Below are positions 15,001 through 27,000 of a stretch of DNA of 64,000 nt, one piece after another. Each line of letters starts with the position of its first letter. Position 1 is the first letter of the stretch. Below the pieces are notes generated by a model. It had not been told where the DNA came from and did no database searches. It saw only the letters and a list, made by a program, of their open reading frames with translations. Made by a program: the position numbers and the translations under genes. Source of the DNA: Rhyacophila brunnea (taxonomy: Eukaryota; Arthropoda; Insecta; Trichoptera; Rhyacophilidae); contig JAGYXB010002071.1 in assembly GCA_022495005.1 (NCBI GenBank), forward strand, positions 124,001-188,000. The letters run 5' to 3'.

Positions 15001-18000
15001 TTGTAATAATTAACTGCCTGAATACATAAGGTGATATGTTAGAATAACCTCGCAGATGTGAATAAAAATATGCATAGAAAAGGTCAAATACTTCCAAATG
15101 TAAAATTGCATTGAAAAAAGCCACTAATGATTTCAACCTCAAAAGGTGACATTGCTAAGTTAATTTGGCAAATAAGAAGCAACTTAAAATAGAAGGAGAT
15201 AAAATAAAAATTGACATAGTGTACACAATAACATGTTATTTATGGCATTTACTCAAATAATATTTATACAACAACATAGTATGTGGATAGTATTTATTTG
15301 TAGTAGATAGGTACTTGCATGAAATATGGAAATAGTCAGTAGACAGATACATAGAATGGAAATATATTCAATTTGATTCCATCGTGTGTATATTCATAAA
15401 ATATCAAATCATCACAGTGATAGAGTAGAACTGTTTTGTTCTCTTGTCTCTTTTAAATTAAGTCATTCCAAAATTTACCACTCATTGTAATGTAACTAAA
15501 CAATTGTATTTTTTTCTTTATCATTTTGCCTGTCTCCTCTTCATATATAGGTAATATTGTCTTATGTTTTATTAATATATTTTATTTTGTATTCTCTCAT
15601 AAGCAGGTATTACCTACCTATATGTTTTTCTCTTTTAATCAATTTTAATAGCTCACTCCAGTGTATTTTTCATAACTGTATTTAATTTGATTCAATTATG
15701 CCTTGTCTGTCGCCTGTTATTGCGACCATCACTAATTATTTTATTTTACATCTCACATTGTATTGTTTTGTGATTGATCCCGTTGGTTGAAAAAAATTCA
15801 GCTCTTGTGATTGCCCTATGCCTCAATGCTGGAGCATGACAGGATGAAAGAAGAAGTACTTATTTCATAATTATTCAAACAGATGTCACTGTGTGTTTAA
15901 TATTTTAGATTATGCAAATCAGACAATGGCGAGTAAGGTGAGTTTAAAGTCGGACAAGATAACTCGTGAAATTTGTATGTGCGGCCCATCGATCACGGCC
16001 TCATAGAACGAGAAAACTCATTTAAGGCATAAAACCTGTTAATGATGTTAAAGACTTTTTTTTCACTCTTTGCTTTTTCTAATTGTTTACTAATATCTTT
16101 GCAAAAAGAAAATATTCTATTTGCAGTCATAAATTTGGCAAAAACGGAGGTTACCAACTTTGAAACTTTGAAACTGACAGCCTCAATACAATTGTATCAT
16201 TAGTATAGATTACAATAAGTACATACTACATATTATAAATGAACTGTTGATTGTGCTCGATAAATTTAATAACGTTTGAAATTGATATATATCGATCATA
16301 TCGCTATATTTTAAAGAGCTTCGTTCATATGGTCTCTGACTGCTATCATATCAATACTTGGGAATACTCACAGAGTTGAATATATAAGTAAAAATTCAGG
16401 GTAATATTATCTTTTACTAAATTAATATGTACCAAATGGATCATAATGTTATTGTTTTTAGAATTAAGTATATATTTCATTATTTTTATCATGGAGTTTA
16501 AATAAACAAGACAGACTATACATAATTGTTTACATTTTTATCAACAAAGTGCTGATATGTCCCTACATAACATAGCCCATTTTATCATATCGACGATCGC
16601 TACAAAGCATTGACAGCAATGGCCTCTAAAACAAAAATAGATACGAGTAAATTGTCACCATGCAAAAAATATTGAAAATTTCAATGTCTCCTTTTTTAAT
16701 CATAAGTTATGACTTGAACATTACCATTTATGTAGGTATATTATAATCATCGGCCTATCTTGTAAATGGCATTCTGCTTGAAAATTAGATCTAGATCTGT
16801 GTAAAAATTTTGCACCCACAACACATCTAATTATTTAAAAAACTTGAAAAATTTGCCAGCCAATTTGACAGTACCACATGTCAACATTTTTGTTGTTGTT
16901 TTGTTGATTTTTAAACAATTTCACTTTGATTTATCCATTCCCGACATCTCTTTAATTTTAAACAAGCATATTCTTATAAAATCAACATTTTCAGAGATGT
17001 ATCATTTTCAAAATCTGACACTATACTTCTTTTACTTTTACGCCAATCTGTCATAAATTAATTGTAATGTCGTTTAGTACTTTCTATTTACTCGATATGC
17101 TAGTACTAGACTCTAAATATCTGACAAACTATCATGAGAGTATCGTATCATTCGTTTTCTTTCACGACCCGATTAAAATAATTGATATCTTTATTGGCGT
17201 ATGTTTTTGTATAAACTTTAGAACTTGCGTTTACATGTATGTTTTCTCACACCTCACAATACCCTTTTAATACGTCTACTCCCTGTCTCGTTACCTCCTA
17301 CACATTTAGATATGTTTTCTCTCATGTGTTACAGACAGACAGACATACATACTTACAGATAATCAAGATATATATAATTTATAATGTAATTAATCCACAA
17401 GACAATTTTTACTTTCTTTTATTTTGTTAACTGTCAATTCATGGTGGAACTGCATTGTATTGTTGTTTAATTTAATAAAACGCATTTTTTTTTGTAGTAC
17501 TTATTCCACTTTTAATTAATAAATTAGAACCGGTTCCGTCCGCCTCAGGGGGACATTTTCAACTGAATATTCAGTTGATTCAGTAGAAAATGTCCCTCTG
17601 AGGCGGACGAAACCGGTCCTAATTTATTGATTAAAAGTGGGAAAAGTACTACAAAAAAAAAAATTAGCACTTTACTAAATTAAATAATAATACAACTTTT
17701 ACTGCTTATCTAGAAAGGTTTATCAGCTAATAGAAAAGAGCATATTCGTTGAACATTAAAACTAGCTAGTTATGTTTGACATACAATAATGTCATTTACC
17801 ACCAATTCGGTTTTTGTAATTAAAAGCCTCGTATTACCACTTATTATTATAGTATCTTCAGCTACTGAAAAATGTGGAAACCTTGTGGTAAATTTAGGAA
17901 GCAAAAATCATTATTGCGAGTGAAACAAAATAATATAAAAGATAGATAAAAGAACGGAATTTGAGTCATGATGCATTTAGGCATTAATTAATTGTGGTTT

Positions 18001-21000
18001 AACTGAGTAATACTTTAGTGCAGGGGGGGGCAAACTTTTTGGATGGAGGGCCAAATTCAAGAATTCAAAATGAGCGGCGGGCCGCAAGTAAAATACCACT
18101 TTTAGATATACACTATTTATTATCACGACAAATAAACATTACAAAAAAAAATGAGAAGAATGAAACTGTTGTGCATTTTTGAACATTTTTTTTTAAATTC
18201 AGGTGTTAATTTTGTAGTTGATATTCTCAAAACAGCTTGTAAATGGGCATCGGAGATATTTGATCGTAAATAATTTTTATTGAGGTTCATGATCGAAAAT
18301 GTTTGTTCACATATATAGGTTGATCCAAAAATAACGAACCTTTTTGTTGCAATAATGTTTAAGTCGGACGAATTAGTCTGAATTAAGGGCATTGTAAAAT
18401 TTGGAGATTTCTTCACGACGATACAATTCTCTTAAGTTGTAGCTCTGTCGGTACACTATCAATATCTATTGAAATCGATGTTCATCGTAGAAAATAGTCA
18501 TTAAATAGTGTGAGACGAAACGCAAGGAAGACATACTGAGCTAATACATTTACGAAACAGCAAATTCTTCAAATTCAAATCTATTGTCAATGTTTTTTTA
18601 AAAAAATTATAAAAAAGTTATTCGTAATCAGAAGTACAATTAATGATGGCGGGCCGCAAAAAAATACCCGGCGGGCCGCAGTTTGCCCTCCCCTGCTTTA
18701 GTGAATCAAATTCCAGCAAATTCCTGCACACAATGTTTTCATATGAATTTATTTCGAAATATAATGTGAATAAAGAAACATTATAATGATATTGATATGT
18801 ACATAGATTTACAGATTAGACTTTATTATAATGTGGTTTGCTTGCTAATCAAAACATGAGCAATTGAATCATTATTTCATAGATCATTTTCAGTTGAGAA
18901 AATATCTTTTATAAGGATAAGGTCATGTATATAAATTATAGTTGAATTGATGCACGCATAACAAATTGGTACATGGTTTGTGCCATGTGCAGACACAACC
19001 ACTAACTACGGTTACGTCTTGTGGTTGCCACATTCCGTGTAAGTATAATCGGTGCGGACCGATTACAGGCACCCACATAACTTTCGGTGACAGGTACGTA
19101 TCTAGTCTGTAACTGTAGTGATGCAGAACAGTATATCGATGGCCTAATGTTAATATCCTGTAAGTGACTTTTTACAAATTGTGCAGGAAGCTAAAAAAAC
19201 TAAATATTTAATATCCCGTATCTGACTGTTAATAGTTCACATATGTTGTAACTACATAACATGCCAATAAACCGTAACGTAAAAAGTGGTACTTAAAGCA
19301 AAGCACATAACGCCTAATATAATAACATCCAATAAAATGTGACATATATATAATAAATATCAAAATTTGTTATATTACTTAGGCTTCGGCCACATAGGTA
19401 GGTGCTTCACTAGTGCTGAGCTAGGTGCTATGCTTGTCTACTAAAAACACTACTGCCACATTGGACGCTACGTGCTTAGGTACAAATTCATTTGACATTT
19501 GGGAGCGCTCAAGTCAACAACGATATGTCACTCTCAAAACTAACCAGAAAGCTACTTCTCACAGAGAATTTAAGTTTAAAATTTCGAAAGTCTCAAATTC
19601 GAACTTGTTGGGTGCATAATGTCAATTCATCCCATGCGTCATTATTCATAACCTCAAAATATAGGGTGTTTGACGTTTGTCATACTGAAGAAACATCTGC
19701 CATCTTGCAAAATCACTAGGTGACACAATAAAAATAACCAACACGTTTGTTCGCCGGGAGACTCACTAGGTGACTAATAATCACGTAGCGAGGCGCGAAG
19801 CGTGCAGTATGGCCATTGCGATAGTATAGTGTGTGTCCGTTCGCTAGGATATATCACCTAGCACGTAGCCACCAAGCAAGGCACCTGCCTATGTGGCCTT
19901 AGCCTTACTGTTTTACCTTTTAAATAATTCGAAAGTGACATTTTAAAGCTGAATTCAACACACGTCATGCAACACGCTTGACAGCTTAGAGGCAAGATGC
20001 GGGGCTATTACAGTTTTATTCCTGCAATTTTCAGATATGGGAATTTCGCAGTCGATGGGCAGTATTATTGTTATTTTTAGTACATCAAAAAGTAATTTTC
20101 GTTATATTTGTCAGATACGGGGTATTGACATCAGACCATCGATATAATATGTCATTGGTTACCTCGGCGTTGGCGAGCATTTCGTCGATCTTAGCATTGT
20201 TGCAGAGGCCGGCAACAGAGCACACAACCTGAGGGTTCATCTGGGAGGCCAGCGTCTCCACCAGCTCAGGAATAAAGTCATCGGCCAGAACGATGCATTC
20301 CTTCGCCACTATCTTCAGCGGAATCAGCTTGCATGAGTCTTCGAACACGGTCTTCAGATCCTCCTGAAGTTGCAAACGACACAACGAACTTAATATTTTT
20401 GAAATGGCAGCCTTTCTCTCGCTTACATCATTATGGTAACAAAGAAGTTAACATCACTTTAAAATTATTAGATTAAGATTTAAAAAAAAAAAAAAAGCAT
20501 TGGAATTAATTAAAGTACCTATTCATTATTATCACTACTCCTATTCTATATAATTAGATTATTTTGAGAAGCTTTGGAAAAATAACAATTAGAAAATTTA
20601 TATGGATCAAGTGGGATTCGAATATAAATTATTTGCATGTTGAAGAACTTCCAATTTTATAACCAAGTTAGTAAGTAAGCTACAAACACAGGTCTCATTC
20701 TTTTGAATAATTCTTAATAACGCTTATCTAAATAAACAAGATTTAAGTACCTACCTATATTCATTGAAACAAAATTATGAACAAGTAAAAAATATTATGA
20801 TAATCAACCAAATTTAAAATTGCCTTGAGAATTCGTATTTCTTTTAGGAGTTATATTGTATTAATTATGCAGTTGTAGGTGGGCATTTAAAAAGATGCCA
20901 TACGAAAGTATAATTAATAAGTTTGAAGTAAGATAGTTACCTGAGTCTCATTGCTCTCGAGCTGGTCTCTGGCCTGTTTCACCATGTCAGTGCATATCTG

Positions 21001-24000
21001 GCAGATGCTGTCGGTATCCTCAGGAACCACCTGCTTCTCCCAGACAGCTTTAATGCAATGGTGGACTGCTCCACATCCCTTGGCAGTTCTGATAATGACA
21101 AATAACAGTGATATGATTGAAAATCACAATAAAATCACAGGAATTTTCTGGAATATAGTGGACGTTATTCTATACAAGAGAATTTTTTTTACATAATACT
21201 GTTCAGGAAGAATATGAATATATATAAATTGTTTGCCTGGTGTCAATTTATGCATCCAGGATTTATAATTGGAGAATTCTACACACATGCAGTCAAATTT
21301 TTACCAATGCAATTCCGTAATTGTGATTTAATAAAATTCATTTATGAAAATAGTTGTTTGCAAACATATTATGCTTGCCCAAACATTGTCAAAATAATGG
21401 TCTCTAATTTTTTCATTGAATTTGATTTGAAAACTGGGTTTCATTAATAATTTAAAGGTAGGTACATTTCAGATTTCAGAAAATGGAGAATAGGTACAGG
21501 TCACACCAAAGCACCGGGACCCGATAGGAAAGTGCATTATGTGCATACCCAAATGCACTCACTACGTCACCTATACCCAAAATTTTCTGGCATATTTAGT
21601 ATCAGTAATATACATATTTAATTAAATGCAAGAAATTGAACATTGCACATGTCATGTCACCAAAAAATTATTCTTCGTGACATGCGTGTCATGGGTTCGC
21701 CATCTGTGACCTGGAATGAACCAATTTTTAGTACCTATATCCAAAATGACTAATAGATTATTTAACTAGTATCACCATACAACAGATGGATGATCATGAA
21801 TCACCAATCAAAGTTCATGACATGAACATACAAGCTAGGGTCCTGTAGTCATGCTAAATATTTTTCGTCAATGATTTTCATAAATACACACAAGAATTAA
21901 TATTATTATGTTGAATCACTTCAATTTTATTCAACAAGTACTTAGTGGACAATAGAAATAAACAAGGGTTCATAATAAATCAAAAATCATACAAAATGTA
22001 ACAGTAAACCTTTATGGCTTTTTATTATTAATTTTAACAGGCAAGTTCAGTTGAAAGAATCCACACAATGCATGGAGAAACATTATTAATGCATTAAATT
22101 ATTATCTGGTATAATTTCAGGGTCACTTTATGAGCTAGCTGCTAGTCTCTCCTTTATAGTTCATTGGCTGTGTTCAATAAATATTGTATAAATACATAAA
22201 CTAAACCATCACAGAAATGTAATTATTTGTATGTGTGCTGACTCACATATATAAAAGAAAAAACGATTATTATGTTGACATACACAGAAAATAATATAAT
22301 ACAGTGACTAAGAATCAAAGTCTTAATGACATTAGTGATGCAAAGTACTTATTTTGAAGTATTGATGAGTTTCTGCTGACTTAGTGAAGAAAAAAATTGT
22401 TGAAATTTATTTTGCTGTTGGATAACAAGACACCACTCATTAAACAAGTATGGGAACAATGGCATCCGTTATTTAATAAAGACAAATTCCATAATATAAT
22501 TCCCTATACAATACATGATTGTTCTTTCATATTACCAACTATGAAAACTAATATTTATAATTAAATAATAAACTGTGCTCTTATATGACTGTGAGACATG
22601 CTACTATCTTGACATGACAATGTGTTCTGGATGCCGTCAGAGAGTGTAACACTCCGTACCATTGTGGCACAGCCTCAAGGGTTCCGTCGCCGACCCTTTC
22701 TCATCATGCACCGGTGTCTCAAAAGTGATCGCAACGCAGCTCTTGCATGGTGTAACCTTATGCTTGCCTTATGCCTCAAGATTGGGGCAGAACAGGGTGA
22801 AGTAAGTAATAAGTAAATATGGAATTATTCTTCGATCAGTAGGTAGGTACTATTCACCCTAGTCATGGGAAACGAGTCACTTAAATTACCAAAAATTCTC
22901 ATCGAACGCATTCACAAAGAATGCTTGGATTTGCTTCTGTCTTCAGAGAATTCACAATGAAATGTATGTCACGTTACTGCTTTTACAGTGTTCACGAAGT
23001 AGAATCTGACTGGTTCCTGCTTTCAGAGTATTGAATGTTGACAAAGACGTTAGCTGGATGGAAATGTATTTTTATTCATAACATCTGAATCAGTCATGAT
23101 ACATGCGCATAGAACCTGATGTAAAACTTGTTTCACGAGCATGTCTAATTCACTCCATGGTATTATCAATATTTTCGACTGATATGATAATGAAAATAAA
23201 TGCTACATACTTGATATCATCACACCAGTAAGACGGTCCCCATGTGCATTTGTTGGATCCCAGTAGTGGAGTGGCCAGGGAGACACCTATAATAATAAAA
23301 ATTAAAAAGAGAATTAACATTAGAAGGTGATATCAATTTTACAAATGATTTATCATTCATTTAATTTCAGTGCATGTTACAGAGGGGAGAAAGGTCACTC
23401 GGCAAATAAAACAATTTGCCAAAGTTATTATAATAATTGGGTTCATTGCTCCGCCAAAAAAAAATGAAGATTTCAAATAAAATTATTAAATTAAGTTACG
23501 TGGGCCATCTGCTTATATTATAATAATCTACATAAATTATCCTTCATACTAAAATATAAACAACAAACGATACAATAATATTATTATCATTCTCGATGTT
23601 TAATGAAAAACATGTATTTTTATCAATTTAAATCAAAAGATCATAATGTAGATATTATACTATCCAAATTTATTATTTATTCTCATTATCTGAAATTTTT
23701 AGCAAGATTATTATCTGATAATCTCATTCAAACGACCTCTGACCATTGCAATATTAGATACATAGTTTTTTTTAACTTTCCTCCAAGTATTCAGTGAAAT
23801 TTTGTGAAAAAAAGGTTTCGCCTATCATTCATGCAAATTATTACTAATAACTATTAACATTATATCTAGACTAAGGAGATAATGGTGATTTGAGGAATTA
23901 TGGACCGCCCGCACTTTAAGGTATAATCTACACCCCCCACCCCGCCATAGTCCGTATTGCTGCATGCAGTGCTATAAAATTGTAGCCAAGATATGATGAT

Positions 24001-27000
24001 TCTAGTATAGATATGCGCTCTGAGGTACTTTAAAATCATAGCAAATTGATATGAAATATTATTATAAGTACTAATTAATAGACGGCGCCAAACCATATTA
24101 TAATACTGTATAGTATTCAAAAGATCATCAAAACAAGCCAGTAATGCTCCCACCAAATGTAACTTAAGATTATAAATATGCTGTGAGCCCTATGTTCAGG
24201 ACTTGACATCCGGGTGGCGAAGGCGGGACCATCTGTCTACCGAAGCTCCCGTGATGATTAGTCGATTTCTGTAATGCTGTGTAATTAAATATCTAATTAA
24301 AACTCCCGATTGTAAATGATGTTAAATTTCCCACAATATTGTTAAATATTAAGGGATGTTTTTATATAAATAAATATGGGATGCCTTCAGATTAAGTACT
24401 GATTGAAGTAAAGATTTATTGTGAACTATCAATATTCCATCAATATTGTAGAGGGTGTAGTAATATGAATGGCAATGTTCACATCATAAAATCCAGAGTT
24501 TATGATGATTTGTGGAACAACTGTTGTATATTATATCCCTAGATATTCTCCGCTTGATTGACCCTTGTCTGTAGGAACATATCGCAAGTATAATAAACCT
24601 CTATCCAGTATTCAAGCTATATAATTAAGCATCTCTAGTGCATGTAAAGAGGACTCTTATTACAAATGCCATACCGTTAAGTTATGTTAAATACATGATT
24701 TTACAATAACAATTAATTGAATTCAATAAAGTAATTTTATAAGATAAAATCGTTAATTACTAATTTTGGATAATTATATCAGCTTTGTTGAACCGTGCCA
24801 TAACAGTAAACATAAAACGATCAGTTAACGTTAAATTTTTGCCACTGCCCAATAGTCATCAAAAATAAAAATATTATGAGTGTAAAGATTACAAATAATC
24901 AAAATATTTGTATCGGCGCAAATAGCCACAGTCACTGAGAAACTGTGACCTGCCGGGTTATCACAAGACAAACGTCAATATGCAAATAAACGAAAAAGAA
25001 AAACTCAACATAGAATCGTATGTATGACCCACATATGACTAGTTTTTGTAAATAGTTATTAATTGAAAGAAATAATTTAATAACCACAATACATAAATTC
25101 ATAGATAACAAAGATTTATGAAAAGTATTCCAAAAATACATTAAGTAACCACAACATGCTTGTGTTTGGTTAGCTTTTTATTAAGTATGGGAAATTTAGG
25201 TTGCAGTGTTGCAGATAGTCACTACCTAATATCCCAATATACTAATATCCTCAGGGAAGGAATCATATTGCTATGCTAACAACAAGAATTCTTTTAAGTG
25301 CAACATCATGCAATACCCTAGTTTAAAAAAAAAAAAAATTGTGAACTTTCTGCATAAGGCTACATATTTATATCTATTTATGTGCTGTATTTTCTGTCAG
25401 TTCACATTATTAAGGCTAATTTTAATAATAATCACATTTAGTAGGAAATGTATAAAAACCGGTTATTAAGATATTAACATATTATAGTAAACTGTGAATC
25501 AAGAATGACATGATTCAAAAGGTTGTTATAATAATAATCTTTTAAAAAACATGATATTGTAATACACCAGATATTTTGCTCAAAATATTGGTTTTTTTAT
25601 ATAATTATAGAGGCTACTGACTAATAGAACACAAAAAGTTTGTACATGCATATCACACCAGTTTTTTTAAATAAGCAAGTCAGATTGTGTAGGGAAAATA
25701 ATTAGTCATTTCAAAGATAATAAAATAGAAAATGACCGATTCAGATTCCAGCGGGAAATTTTGAAAAGTAGTTATGTAATGTAAGCGTGTAAATAACAAA
25801 AGCGCTAGACTTTGAATCTCGGCAGATTTGATTTGGCAGGAAAAACCACTTGGACAGAGAGAAGATTTCTAAAAATGGTATATTATATTCATTGTGACTG
25901 TGTTCAATTATTGGCAGTATTTAAATTCCATTAGCTAATTAAGTTAGCATTTACTTTGTAAAATTCTATTGTACAATAGAAATAGGTAATGTATTAATTA
26001 AATGTGGCAAAATTGGGTTTTACTTAATTTTGGAAAGGTATAAGTGAATGGTCGTCGCAAAAATTTCTGTGGGCATGTCTACATGCCCAGCGCAGTGACC
26101 TACAGGTTGATAATATTATTAATATCCACGAATTTAGTTTTTGATTGATAGCTATTTTGGTCATGGTACCATAATCACCAAGATTGTTATTGACAAAAAA
26201 CTAAACTTGTGGAAATAAATATTATAATATATGTATAGTAAAAATCCATGACTATTACAGGAAATCTTTAAAATGCAACAGTATAATGTCTAATCATGAC
26301 AATGTTTTCCATCTTCCATGGAATAAAAAAAAACATGCGTCATCTGTATCGGAACATTTTTTTAGATTTTGGTAAATATAATATGCCCACGATGGCCGTG
26401 CGACTTACTCGTTGGTTTATAATGTGTTATAATGTGTTTGGAGTCAGAGTATGGACCTAATAATAGGTTGTGCATGTGGTTAACATTCATTTCTTGTAAA
26501 AACAAAAATCTGTTAATACAAACCTCCACTCTATGGAGGCCCATATGATTGTATTAGGATCAGACATGGTCAAAAGAAAATACACTAAGCACTTACGTAG
26601 AATACCTAACCTAACCTAACCTTACCTAAGTACAGTAGTTTGTGTCAGGTATTGGTTTGGTTTTAGGTCTGAATAGAATATGAGCAGGAAAAAGATATTA
26701 AGTACTGTTTCGTTGATAAAAATGTTTTCATAAAAATATCAAAAAACAGTTTTCTTACAACTTTCAAATAGTTTTTATACAATGTCCATTTGTCCTTCGC
26801 ACACAAATGTACATCGGTCTGACTGGACACAAGGAACAAAGTTAAATCTATAGGATCTATAATAGTAGGTAAACTGATTTAGTGCACAACAACCAGGAAT
26901 GGTGGTTTTAATAGATAGCTTCACACGTTTTTGAACAAGTAAAGAAGCAATTTAATTAAATATATAGATACATATAGTTATATTATATTACAGCACTACC

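Larger units (their letters stand above)
12673..20162 (-). other. Prosaposin intron 4 (7.5 kb)
   Basis: No conserved coding sequence seen. It holds a TA-flanked MITE (14049), a hairpin element (17414), a hAT (18021) and a Harbinger-like MITE (19382). A short repeat tail of the form ATGCCTCAANNNTGGNGCA at ~15815-15855 recurs at ~22765-22805. The rest is AT-rich sequence with no structure I can name. Confidence 0.7.

Noticed and set aside
22622..22816. 64-codon plus-strand ORF
   Set aside because: Its tail is shared with ~15815-15855, so it is more likely a repeat fragment than a gene.
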